Shown: positions 47,170 through 59,621 of the stretch, piece by piece
Layout: every line of letters begins with the position of its first letter
How positions within the stretch are numbered: the stretch's first letter is position 1
Program-made: the position numbers and the translations under genes
DNA from: Vitellaria paradoxa
Taxonomy: Eukaryota; Streptophyta; Magnoliopsida; Ericales; Sapotaceae
DNA length: 64,000 bases
Reading direction: 5' to 3'
Assembly: GCA_019916065.1 (NCBI GenBank)
Contig: CM034239.1
Coordinates: forward strand, 42,486,663-42,550,662
Notes under the pieces: generated by a model
What the model saw: the letters and a program-made list of their open reading frames with translations, nothing else
The model's database searches: none
Told to the model about the DNA's origin: nothing

Positions 47170-48857
47170 AAAAAAAAAAGGTCTATTTATGTCATATATA
47201 CCATATTTGGGTGACCAATGGGTTCGTTTGGAATCCCAAAAAAACCTAAAAAACGTCAAAAAACTTACAAAGTTTTCAAATTATTCCAATCAATTTTTGC
47301 CACCTATCTTTTTTACATCACATCAATCTCACCTTTTGAATTTTTTTTATTTTTTTTGGTACTCCAAACCCCCCATATATTGCCAAATTACTAAAAGTAA
47401 AATAAATAAATAACCACATAGGTGATATTTGGTTTTTTGAAGAAAAAAATTAAAATTTTGTATAAAAATAACATGTTATAAAATTTAATAAAAAATTAAA
47501 AATTTTTGATAAAAATAAAATTTTTTTAGTATTTTTTGAGATCCAAACATTCTCACTAGATAGAAGATGAAATCTTTCTATAAAGTTTGAGATGTTTTCT
47601 TTTGTTCCTCGTGAGTTCGGAATTTTTTTTAATAAACATGTAAAAATCTTATTAATTTATTCAAAGTTTACCGAAGTTAATTTAGTCAAGCGTGTTTAAT
47701 CAGTTAAGTTTCCGCAATTCTTGACATAATCTAAATGAATTATTCAAACCTCAAACATTCTACGAGTCAAACCACAGACACCCTACTAGTCAAGCCCTTT
47801 ATATGGGACAGTCTAAACAATAATAAAAAAAAAAGTACACTAATTCAATTTCAAAGTCGTGCTTAAACAATCCAGCGTGGATTTTTAAGAATTAAAGAAC
47901 AAATATTATATAAATAATTATTAATTTTTTATTCTCATAATTTTTCATTTTTTTTTACCCCACTACTTTAAAAATTTATATTTAAGAAAAAAAATTATTA
48001 ATACGGCAATAACAATTAATATTTATTCTTTCTATCTCATACTGAAAACATCCTTAATCTAAAAATTAATTTGAGTGGGACCCATGAAGGTACTCAAAAA
48101 GTAATTAACTAGAATTTAACAGTGACTTGCAGAATAAAAAGAAGCGCGTAATAGAGCTTTTTTCTTTTTTTTTTCCTTCGACTGTTTTGTTCAAAATTCA
48201 ACTTATTAGGATGAACTATTCCACAGAGTGACTTAAGATTTTTATTTTATTTTCTAATAAAATTACTTTAATAAAATAAAGCGATTAGAGTGTTCGATTT
48301 TGAAAAGCTCCACTGGCAAAAAAAATAAAACAAATGTAACTCTCAGTTTTGAGTTCACAAGAAACCCACCTTATTTTCTTTTATTATTGTTGTTTGTACC
48401 AGTTCCAGCACCGTTCAGAACGCAAATTCAACCAGTTATATTTGGAATTTATAGAAAATTTTAAAAGGTGTTTGGTTTCCCAAACTTTGACAAAAATTAC
48501 AAGATGTTACAAAAAAATTATTAAATCTTTCAATCAAATTTCGCAATGCGTCATTGTCACAATAATTTTTTTAATTTTTTGATTATTCAAACACCCTTTT
48601 GGTACCGTGAGACACGATTTGGGAAAATAAAACCTTTCCTTTTTATGATATGGGAGAATTTGAAGGAAGATAGAGTGTTTTTTTTTTTTTCTCTCTCTTT
48701 TTGTTTTCGATGTGATCTGAAAAAAAAAAAAAAAAACCTTTTTTTTTATAATTTGATCCAACGTTTAATTTTTATTTTATTTTATTTTGTTGAACGTGTT
48801 TTTACTTAGTAACCTTGACCACAAACTTGTAAATATTGACCGAGAATACATTAACAC
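47170..48857. other. AT-rich intergenic DNA with small MITEs
   Basis: A MITE-like pair GGGTTCGTTTGG...CCAAACCCCCC spans about 47220-47375. AAAAGGTGTTTGG...CAAACACCCTTTT forms a short inverted-repeat element at about 48463-48601. Open frames here are homopolymer-rich and not genes. Confidence 0.45.
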
Positions 48858-49136
48858 CAGGGACGGAACCAGGAATTAGTAAAAGGGGGCCAATTCATAT
48901 AAATGATAAAGCTTCTCCCTAACTTCCAAAATGCAATATCAAAATTAAGCAATTTATTGAGGTTCATGAGTTTAAAAAATCAAGCAAATATATAAAGGTC
49001 ATTCATAGACTCGTTTAAAAATTATTCAATTGACTAAATTAGATTATTAATGACCAAACTCAAGAATAAAATCTTATATATTATTAATGGTTCAAACCAA
49101 AAGAGATGAGGTGACCATTTTGAACATATATATATG

Positions 49137-49175
<39 letters not shown>

Positions 49176-49492
49176 TTATTTATTTACTTTGTGTTGAAAT
49201 AATTCTTTAAAAAATATATATATTTATATATATATTTTTAAAGGTAAAATAATTGATAATTAAAATGCAAGCTAGTCAATGACCATTTTTTGTTTTTTGG
49301 AAAGCAAAACAATTGACAACGTAGAGATCGAGAGGAATCAAAACTCTAAACTTTAACATAACACAAGCACTTAAGATAAAAATATTCACCATTAGGCCAA
49401 CCTCTTGCGCCTTTGAAATATACTTATAATATATATATATATATTTTCAGGGGGGCCATGGCCCTTATGGTAATAACGTGGTTCCGTCCCTG
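48858..49492. mobile_element. hAT-type MITE (CAGGGACGGAACC ends)
   Basis: Left end CAGGGACGGAACCAGG and right end GTGGTTCCGTCCCTG are inverted repeats. Outer flanks ATTAACAC and ATCAATAC match at 6 of 8 bases, a decayed hAT-type 8-bp duplication. The interior has TA microsatellites (about 49130-49175, 49430-49445) and no transposase. Confidence 0.78.
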
Positions 49493-49954
49493 ATCAATAC
49501 GCTCCTAAAATTAAAAATGATATTTTATCATTTACTGTTGGTGAATTAAATGAGCACGGAACATTAAATTCCGTTAAGATATAAAATTATCCTGAAAGGG
49601 AAGAGGTGGAATAACAAATCCCGTGACAAGTATTAAAAACTTTTAAATTATTTCAAAGTATATAACCTTAATCAAGGAAATTATTAATCAACTACAATTT
49701 TATACGGTTTAATCCTCCACTCTTTTTGGGTAACATATGAGTTATTTTAATCAATTTGATCAAAAATAAAAAAAAAATAAAAAAATAATTTTCAGTTCTA
49801 GATTGTATTTTAATTAAGAGGATACTTACAAAAGAAAAAAGGAAATAGAAATGATTCAAAATCACTTTCTTACTTTTATTTTTTTTCACGCTTTTAGCTA
49901 TTGAAAGTTATTACCGACCAAACATAATTTGGTCTTTAATTAGTTGACGAGAGG

Positions 49955-50298
49955 CAAGTGCGTAACTATTAAGAGGTAAGGGGGTCAAGTGCCCCTCTCA
50001 ATTTTGAAGGTAGAAAGATAAAAATACCATTCTTTTAAATTATTATAATTGTAAAATTATTCTTTATCTTAATATTTTTTATATTCCAGACTACTAACTC
50101 AATAGTTGTCAACAAAGACAAAATAGGTTTACAAAATTAGATATTTTAGAAGAAAGATGACAAAAAAAAAAAAAAATCATTCTCACTGAATTCCAACGAA
50201 CATTTAACAAAAATCCCTTAGATAAGATATCATTAAGTAACGAACTTTAAAAAAAAAAGTCGTGTGCTCACTTAACAAAAATCTTAAATCCACCCCTG
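49955..50298. mobile_element. hAT-type MITE with perfect 8-bp duplication
   Basis: The right end CTTAAATCCACCCCTG and the degenerate left end CAAGTGCGTAACTATTAAG form inverted repeats. ACGAGAGG occurs directly outside both ends (49947-49954 and 50299-50306). About 344 bp, non-coding. Confidence 0.8.
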
Positions 50299-50309
50299 AC
50301 GAGAGGTGG

Positions 50310-52475
50310 TTGCAAAAGGTATTGACTAAAATTTGACCTGTTTCTCGTGTCTCGAATTTAAGTTTTTATCTTAAGTTTGAAATATTTAATCACTATGCTA
50401 AATCATTACTTGTATAAATATATGTTTATATTTTAATACAAATGAGCATATTAAACCTTTTCCAGCTAAATTTTAGTTGGAGAAAGTAATTTTTTTGTTA
50501 AAATAAAATGAAATATTTATTTTTGTGTCAAAAATAATAAAATATTTATTACTTCTAACAAACAATTGGTTGACAAATTTTATACTTTTACCAACCAAAT
50601 TTATCTAATGGAGAAAGTAAACCTTTTACCGATTCATTTTTATATTTGATCAATAAAAATAAATTTTTTGCAACCAATCGATAGATAAGAATTTTATCTT
50701 TATCGATTAATTAGTTGGCAAAGATAATAAATATTTAATTATTTTTTAAAAATTTTTGACAACCAATTAGTCAATAAAAGCAACCCTTTAATTGTAAATT
50801 TCTTTTAATGACCAATTAATAAAAAAAAATTATCATTTAATTTAATCGAGAGAAATTTACTATTAGCAATTATCCTTAATTTAATTGAGAAAAGCCATCA
50901 CTTAGCGAGTAAATTTTACGTTTGGTGGAAACAAATGGTGACCTAAAGCGTGCTTTTCTTTGGTGGGTATACATGCAGGTCAATGATGGCTTGGCAGTTT
51001 GCGGCATCCCCCCTAAAATCATTCATCCTTTATTTTGGGCCCGTTTGGAGCTTAAATAAATAAAATACTACAAATCTCTACAAATACAAATTACGAGATA
51101 ATAAATTTAAATTGTTTACTCACTGTACAAAATACGAAACATTAACTTTTACAATTTTATATAATTTCAAACTCACCTTTTATACATGTGACACTTCGAT
51201 CAAATGGGGGCTTAATATTAGGCTTGGCGTGGAAAGTAAGATAGATGGTTTTTTAAATTTTTTTCAGTTAGTTACTAATTAATTATTATTTTTTTTTGTG
51301 TTTAGGAATGGAAAAGAGGTGATTTTTTAGTTATTTTTTTAGTTTTTGTTAATTTGAAATTTTTATTTTTAAAGATTTATAAGAAAATTAAAATGTAAAG
51401 AGACAAATTTAATCATTTTACAAATAAACAAATAAACCAACAAGTAAATAAGTCAATTAACCCAACTTGTCAAATGGTGCCCAGAGTCAGTCTTTGTTTG
51501 GTTTGTCTATTTAGATAGCCTGTTTAGACCTTTAATGTGCCCAACAAAACAAAACGAATATTAATAGAATAAAATAAAAAAATTATTAATTAATAAATGT
51601 GTTCTATTTTTTTATATTATTTAACCCAAATAAATTACAACTTGTATTTTGAGTTTTAATTATATATAATTACTTTTCATTTTCTCTGTTATTTTCTTTT
51701 TCATTTCTTGTTAAGATTTTATAATTCAAGCAGAATATTAGCCTTAAAATTTTAAATTTCACCTCTTCTCTCGCAGATTAACCCACGGAATTAAAACAAA
51801 GCTTTTATTAATTAATTAGGAGCCTGCCTTGTCTAAGTCATAACAGAAGTTAAAAGATGTGGGGTCGTTAGGTGGCTAGTAGTTCAATGTATAAGAAAAG
51901 GCCGGCATAAATTTCAACAACAACATTGAGTTGCACTCAGAGTTTCTGGTATGAAGTTTGAATGTTGTTTTGCCTTGAAATGCTATATATATATATATAT
52001 ATATAATTAATTTCCACACTGCCCTAACCCCTAACACCAGCTGCTTCTCATCGTGACAATAACACATAACTACTAAATAGTTCAATGTATACCTAAATGA
52101 ATTATATATATATATATATATATATAATCAGAATAAGCTTATATATTAATTCTGACAGTTTTGGTAAATTATTTCATGGTTCAACCATATCTTTAAAGAA
52201 AGGCTTGCCCATGGATGCACTCAAATGCTCATTAATTTGCGGGTATGACCCGTTCCTTAATTCTCATAATTAAACTCCATTTTGCTCTTCAATCAGTATA
52301 CCCTTTTATTGACCACTACTATTATTATTATTAATGCACAAATTTGGTTTGCTTTTAAGGCAGGACAAGCCTCTTTTTTTTTTTTTTCCTTTTTGCATAA
52401 ATATGTGGATTTAAGTTTTTTCCTTTCATCTTTCTTAGGATATTAATTATAATACTCGGATGAAACATAGTTTCA
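50310..52475. other. AT-rich intergenic DNA
   Basis: Contains an M3-family MITE in reverse orientation (about 51038-51185, GGGCCCGTTTGGAG to CAAACTCACC), a diverged M4-like copy at about 51220-51450 and TA microsatellites (51983-52005, 52104-52126). No gene supported. Confidence 0.5.
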
Positions 52476-52479
52476 TTAT

Positions 52480-54289
52480 CACTATTACAAAAATGCATAA
52501 TCATCACAGCTTTTAAGCGTGATGTTTCACTTTTTATCTCAGTTGCAAAAGCGTGATTTATTTAAGTGAGATTGTAAGTCATATCTTTTTTATCACAGTT
52601 TATAATCGTGATCGAAAACTTACAATAATTACACACTAAAAGCGTGATCTTTTATGATAAAAACTGAGATGAAAAGAAATCTCGTGTGATCTTTTATGAA
52701 TTTTGATCTCACTTTTTTTGAAAAATAGTGATCAAATATAAACAAATAATCACGCTGAAAAAAATGGATTAATTTTAAAAATAATAAAAATCCACATGGC
52801 AACCTACTATTATGCCATCGTAGTACCCTGTGGCACCTTATTATAGCAACCTTATATATTTCATATATTTTTTTTTGTTTCTGCTGAAAATCGAACCCGT
52901 GCTAGTCATTTGGAAGTTAGTGTAGTTGACCGCTAGTCCAAACTATCATTTACATATACATTTTACATATTAATATATATAAACAAATTTTTATCACTTT
53001 TGGGGTTACTAAAAGTAATAAAATTATATTATTTTAATTTAATTATTTTAAGTTTTTTACAATAATTTATTATGACCTTTGTCAACCAATTTATAGTTAA
53101 AAGTTGCATTTTTCTGATCAATTGATCGGAAAAAATGATAAAAATTTACTTTTATTTAATTATTTTAACTTTTTGTAATAATTTGAAATCATAACTAATA
53201 TATAGAACCATGTGAATACTTAATAAATAATTTATGAATATCTATCATATTTAATTAAAAATAATCTTAAAACTTTTTCTTATTTTCCTTTAGTTTTTGT
53301 ATATAGCATATATTTAATCATGGCTCACTATTTATAATATATTTTTCTTCATTTTGTACTATATTTTTTAAAAGTAATTAGGTCACATTTACTTTTAGTT
53401 CTAGAAAATTATTGTTAAAACAAAATTTTTGAAAACTATTTTAAAAATTGATTTGTAATACAAAAAATATTTTCAATGATTATATTTAAAAATTAGTTCT
53501 AAAAGGACAAAAAAATGAAAATCTTTATTTTTTTATTTCCAAATTTTTATCACTTTCAACAACATATAAAATAATGTCACTTTTAATATAAATAATATTA
53601 AAGATGCACTAAACATTTATTAGATATTAAATATTTAATATTTACCTCGTTATGAGTCATATAAATTATAAAAATTACTTCCATATATTTATTGAAAAAA
53701 ATAATGATTATACATTTACTGTTATTTAAATTTGATTTGCTAAATTTAGTTTTAACATTAATTTAAAAAAAATTGTTTATTGATCTATGATTGTAGTTTT
53801 TATATCATATTCAATTAATTAAAATTAATAAATAAATGTTATAATAAAGTTTATGAAATCTAATTTAAATCATATAAGGTGATAAACAAAATTGTTTGAG
53901 AGAGATATAAAGAAAAAATAACAATATTGTCTCTCATTCTTTTAATTATCTCACTTTTTTAAGATATGATTTTTTTCACTTTTTGATCTCAGTTTTTTTT
54001 TGAGATGTTTCTACTGATCTTTTATCTCAGTTTTTTCTAGAGATAGTTTCCACTAATCTTTTATCTCAATTTTTTCTTGAGATAGCTTCCACTGATCTTT
54101 TATCTCGTTTTAAATTCAATTACGGTTTTAACAAAAGTGAGATAAAAAGTATTAAAAGTAATTTTTTATCTCAATTTTTTAATTAGACTGAGATAAAAAG
54201 TTTAACTCACAAATCTTTATCACGCTTTTTCTAAAACCGTGATCTTTATGAATTTCTTAGCGTGATCTTTATCAATTATTGTAGTAGTG
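52480..54289. mobile_element. Non-autonomous CACTA (En/Spm) element, both ends intact
   Basis: The left end CACTATTACAAAAATGCATAA and right end ATTGTAGTAGTG (reverse complement CACTACTACAAT) are CACTA termini. TAT lies outside each (52477-52479, 54290-54292), the expected 3-bp duplication. Subterminal repeats are clear: 'gcgtgatctttt' variants at both ends and a run of 'tttatctcagttttttctwgagata' units near 53930-54120. The 1.8-kb interior lacks a transposase. A tRNA-like fragment lies at about 52880-52945. Confidence 0.92.
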
Positions 54290-54294
54290 TATTA

Positions 54295-55170
54295 AAACTG
54301 ATATTTCAAGTTATTTGATTCATTAGGCATCACATGCTATATAATCATTTTACAAATATGTTGTTAAATCGCTATTTGAGAATTCGACAGCCTATTAACA
54401 TTATGTTTTATTAACTTATTTGTAGTGACAGATATTTTCAAATTTTTTTACCCTCTCAAAAGTTTTGATTGATCCCCTTGTTTATAATTTTTTAATTTGG
54501 CTCTCTAAACTTCAAATTATTGATTTGCTATTGATTGATCATGCCTTTGAACTCTGAACGCTAAACAAAATTCTGAGTCTTAATTTAAATGATATGATAA
54601 TGAAAACAATTATAGTAAAATGTATTTTTGAAGATTAATTGTATGAATTTATATATTCTCGCCCTCTAAATTTTTAAAAACTCTCTTATATACAATCATA
54701 CTCTTAAATTTTTGGATTATCTAATGATTATAATAAATAATATATATATTGTATTGATCCCAAATTATGAACAATTTTATATTTAATTGATCCTTCATTG
54801 CTCAAATTCATGGGTGATACGTCAATAATTGTACAATATATGCACGGCGTGTATTTGAAGTGCAAAAAATTAGTAAAATTTGATAGAAGTTACAAGTACA
54901 TAATTCATGCAGTAAAATAAAAGTTGATAATTTTTAGAAATTTTTTATGTTTTTCAATGAAATTTAGAGTATCAAACAAAGCCATATATATAAGTCACTG
55001 GTTGGAATTTTATGTTTTGTGGCTATGGTTCTGTTTGAAGTAACAAAAAATTCTGAAAAAACGGTGAATAATATTGAAAAATTTTAAAAGTTAGTATTTT
55101 TTATCTCATTTCACGAATTATGAATCTACAACTTATATTATTTTATCTCACTTTTTATTACTTTAAACAC

Positions 55171-55215
<45 letters not shown>

Positions 55216-57705
55216 GCATGTGCGCAGGCATGCAGTGTCGGTTTCAGTCATTTCGATGTAGCTAGTTACCAGAAATATTGTTAAATGTCGGTTGTTAAGG
55301 GGTTTGCCCTTCACCAGGCATTGTAAGTATATATATATATATATATATGATCTTTGTGCCACAAGCAAAGCCAGCCAAGCCTGCCTTCTGTGTTTTAAGG
55401 AGCTGGACTCGTGTGTTTATGTAAACAGTTGAACTATTTAATTAAAACCCCACCTAGCTTTTAATTGGGTTAATTAACTTATCAGCCCATGCATGCGATA
55501 ACAAAATAATTAAATTTTTTACAACCTATTTGATGCGATAATATATATATATATATATATTATAGTGAAAATCCTTCTCTCCCTATATGTATATATATAA
55601 AAGGAGATAAATGATGATATCCGTAATTTAAAAATTGTATTATTCGAATACCTATTAATGGATATTACTATATAAATGTATTTATGTGGCACAATCCTGA
55701 TAGTATGATGCAACAAAGCACCTAAATAAGGTTGCGCTTACTCTTGTTATTTTCATTCCAATTGAGTTGTAGGTTATTTTTTAAATGAATTAAACTATCT
55801 AAAATTTACATTAGTGTGTGTGTATATATATATATATGTATAGCTAGTAAATCTTAGAAGCTCAATTGCCTTGCAGGGGGTATGTCTAGCAAATTATTGA
55901 TGCAATATTAAAATAAATAATGATTTTAAACTTTTCCTTGGGCTGTAGTGTAAGTTCATCCAGTGGTGCATTTTGGTCATATTAGATTTCGTGGAAGAAA
56001 GCCCGGACCCCGCCAAGGGTTAAGAGCCCATTGTTGCCTCTTCAAATAAATAGAACCGTTCCGTGGTCCTGTCATATTTGTTGGCGAATTTTCTCCGCAC
56101 ACAATTGATTACTAGTTGAAATCACTCTAACTTGAGACCCTATTATACTTTTCAATTTTAATATATATATATATTTATATACATATATATATATATATAT
56201 AGAACTGGAGCTGGAAGTTACCGCACCAACAAGGAGAAGATAATAAGATAACTTTGTGCTTACGGATGAGAGCCATTTTTTATTTTTTTAATTTGCCTCT
56301 AAAATCAAATTCATTGGTCCTGTAAAAATGAGAAGATTAGATAGAGATATTCGCGAAGTAGGTTTGAGAGTAAAGATAATGTTTTTTCTTTTTTTTTTTT
56401 TTCACTTGAAGGAAAATATTTAATTTATTTACTTTTATTAATTTTTTTTTTTTTTGAAAGAAGAGAAAAAGTTAAGATCAATAGATTTTTAATGAAGTGG
56501 ATTGTTCATTATTCGGGCGTTTGGTGCGATTAAAAATAAAGAAAAATATGATTTGAGTAATTTTTTAATATTTGGCGCACAGTTACGTAATCACATTTTT
56601 TATAGATGAATAGTAAAATTTTTTAATTTTTATGTCATTTTTTTTTTAGAAAAAAATTGTTTGAACAATTTTTTTAATTCTTCGGAACAGTTTTATGTCA
56701 GAATTTATTGAAAGATGTAAAAAATTTTTAGAATTTGTAGAAAAGTTATTCGAATTTATGGAATGTTATTGGAGTTTGTAAAAAATTTATTAGAGTTTAT
56801 AAAAAATTGTTGGGATATATATATATATATATATATATAGTTATTTCACGAAATACGAGAAATACAAAATATATTAGATCAAAGGTAATGTATTAGAGAA
56901 TTTTAGGTATCATTTAGTTTATTTTTCTTTTTTTATTTTTTGTTTTTATTTTTTATTTCTTTTTTTGAGCTCATTTTTCATTTTGTACTTTTGAAAATAA
57001 GAAAAACAGTTTAAAATTCATTTGGTTACTTATATTTTCAAAATTTATTTTTGAAAATAGAAAATAAGTTTACACATGAAATAAAAAATGATAAAAAGTC
57101 ATTTTAATTTAAGAGTTTTTAACAAAAAATAAGAAAAATCTCAAAACAAAAAAATAGAGTATTTTTTATTTTCTTGTTTTGGGATTTTAATACATTAAAC
57201 AAAAACAAAAAAATAGAAAATAGAGAAGTAAACCAAATGTCATCTTAAAATTTTCAAAAGATCTCAAAAATTTTCACAAATTTTCAATGATTTTTATCAC
57301 ACTAAACGAGACCAAAATAAAGTGGATTATTCATTTTTAATTTTATCCAACAGTTAACAAAAAATCCGGTAATTATACAGCGAGAAAGTGACCAGAGGTC
57401 CTTTCTATGGACTTTGAGAAAGTAATAATGAATAATTCAAACTGGGGCAAGACCGCAAGGTTGATGGCACACGGGGTAAGGTCGGCATTAAATGGTAACA
57501 GATACAGGGGGGGTCAAAGCTCCTATTTGATTTTATCTGTGGAATTTGAATTTATTCTAAATCCGCTCTTGTGGTAAATTTTCTTCCACGTGATCATGAA
57601 TTACAAAGATTTCCGAAAATATAGCCCGTGATCATGAATTACTTTTCTTCCTTTTACACTTGAATTCCCAAAATACATTTTTAACTCCTCACTTTTTTAA
57701 AAGGG
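54295..57705. other. AT-rich intergenic DNA with MITEs and microsatellites
   Basis: Long TA runs lie at 55172-55203, 55327-55347, 55540-55560, 56160-56200 and 56815-56838. A diverged M2-like element (about 56514-57310) holds an M1 MITE inside it. The segment 55930-56090 is more GC-rich but has no recognisable frame. Confidence 0.5.
56906..57244. mobile_element. Tourist-like MITE, family M1 copy 3, nested
   Basis: Begins GGTATCATTTAGTTTATTTT and ends AAACCAAATGTCATC, with TTA on each side (56903-56905, 57245-57247). It sits within a diverged M2-like element whose ends lie at about 56514 and 57310, so the order of insertion is readable. Confidence 0.75.
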
Positions 57706-57710
57706 TAAAT

Positions 57711-57870
57711 TACACTTAGACCTATTAAGCATTAGCGTAATTACATATAAATCCCATCAACATTTTAAAATTACATTAACTTTCCTTATTTTGAAATGTT
57801 TGTAACACTTAAACCCTTCTGTTAACTTTGTCACTAACTCCCTCAAAATTTTATTAAAAAGACAGATATG
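57711..57870. mobile_element. Terminal fragment of the MULE-like family seen at 26-27.9 kb
   Basis: 'gggtaaattacacttagacc', 'catataaatcccatcaacattt' and 'ccttattttgaaatgtttgtaacacttaaaccc' match the left end of the candidate Pack-MULE at 26039. It ends about 30 bases before the subtilase homology begins, next to a TA run (57876-57899). It may mark the event that removed the subtilase N-terminus. Confidence 0.5.
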
Positions 57871-58136
57871 CCCTCATATATATATATATATATATATATG
57901 CAGAAACGAAGCCACCAATGGGAAGATGAATGAGACAACAGAGTACCGATCGCCAAGGGACACCGACGGCCACGGCACCCACACGGCGTCGATTGCGGCG
58001 GGGCGCTACGTGTTTCCAGCATTAGCTCTTTGGTATGCCCGCGGCATTGTTGCAGGGATGGCTCCCAAGGCCCGCTTTGCCGCTTACAAGGTTTGCTGGA
58101 ACTCGACTTCGACATCCTCGTCGCGTTCGACGCTTA

Positions 58137-58502
58137 TGAAATGTGATGCTTAGTTAGTTCTTATTTTTATGCTACTGTTGACTAAGTTAGTTGTTTAGTG
58201 TGTCAATTAGTAGGTCTATTTAGTTGAGGAAATTATGGAGTCGTGGAGTTATGGTTTGGTTTGTGGAACTACTTCCACTTCTTTAAGCCCACGAATTTGT
58301 GCAGTTTGTGGTGTTTTTTTTCTTTAAATAGCAAGTCTTGTTCCTGTTTTGGTAGTATCTCAAAAAACAATATCAGTGCATATCAGAAAATATTAGTTTG
58401 AGTGTTTGTCTTCCTTTTCCTTTACACTTTCCTGCACTGTGGCTCTGTATTTTTTCTCCATTTTGTACTCTGTTTTCTAAATTGGTAGGTATATTTCCAA
58501 CA
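58137..58502 (+). repeat. 5' LTR of copia element
   Basis: 366-bp direct repeat of 62656-63020. A TTTAAATA motif near 58322 could be its TATA box. Confidence 0.93.
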
Positions 58503-58631
58503 GTTTTTGGTATCAGAGCCAGGTTCGGTTGACGTCGGGCGTTGATTTGTGGAGGTTGCTTGCTGTAGCAGAGCAATTTTTCTGTGCCCAGAAGCTGTTC
58601 GACAGAAGGTCTATGTAAGTTATTTGCAACT

Positions 58632-59621
58632 ATGTCAAACGGTAACAGTCTCAATGCTTCTCAACCATTGATTCCAATATTTGGTGGAGAAAATTATGAA
58701 TTTTGGAGTATTAAAATAAAGACCTTTTTCATTGCACAAGAACTTTGGGAGTTGGTTGATAAAGGTTTTGCAGAGACAGCAGCCGATGTTAAAGAGCTTC
58801 GCAAGAAGGATGCAAAAGCCTTAGTTATTTTACAACAAGCTGTTACAGAACCCATTTTCTCAAGAATTGCTGGTGCTACCAAATCGACACAAGCTTGGAC
58901 CATCTTGAAGCAGGAGTTCCATGGAGATAGTAAGGTAACTATGGTGAAGTTGCAAACACTTCGTAGAGAATTTGAGACAATTTTCATGAAAAGTGGTGAG
59001 TCTATTCAAGATTTTTATACAAGAATCTCTACTATTGTGAATCAAATGAGAGCCTATGGGGAGGAAATTTCAGATCAGAAAATTGTGGAAAAAATACTGA
59101 GAAGTCTTCCAAATAAATATGATTATGTTGTTGCAGCTATTGAAGAATCTAAGGATTTGTCTGTTTTGTCTTTTGATGAACTAAAGGGTTCTCTGTTAGC
59201 ACATGAAGCAAGAATTAACAGGTCAACTGAAAAGAATCTAGAGCATGCCTTTCAATCCAAGGTGGAGCTTTCGGGCAAATTTGGTGAAGGCAATTCTGGT
59301 CAAAGGCAGCAGCCAGGTAGAGGTCGAGACAGCAAAGTGATTGGCAAGACAAGAAGCAGCAACAACAAAGACAAGATTATAGAGATAAGCAATGTTATCA
59401 TTGTGGGAAAGTTGGGCATATTGCAGCAAAGTGCTGGGACAAAGAAAAAGGCAAACAGCAGTGTCATAATTGTGGGAAGGTTGGGCATATTGCAGCAAAG
59501 TGTTGGGACAAGGAAAAAGGCAAGCAGCAAGCCAATTTTGTCGAAGGAAATGAAGAGGAAGGTAGTTTGTTTCTTACTTATTCTAATCCTAATAAAAGTG
59601 AGAATAATGTTTGGTTTCTAG
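58632..59621 (+). pseudogene. Copia gag (UBN2-type), frame-broken
   Basis: The start at 58632 (MSNGNSLN) was chosen over an upstream in-frame ATG because the conserved gag start region follows it (PIFGGENYEFWSIKIKTFF, then ELWELVDKGF). The capsid-like UBN2 region runs to about residue 200. The nucleocapsid zinc knuckles are not in this frame but in the pol frame, so the frame changes between 59321 and 59390. The frame's own tail (to the stop at 59621) is non-native. Confidence 0.85.

Noticed and set aside
52880..52945. tRNA gene inside the CACTA element
   Set aside because: Has B-box-like GGTTCGATT on the minus strand but no foldable cloverleaf. At most a SINE or tRNA relic.
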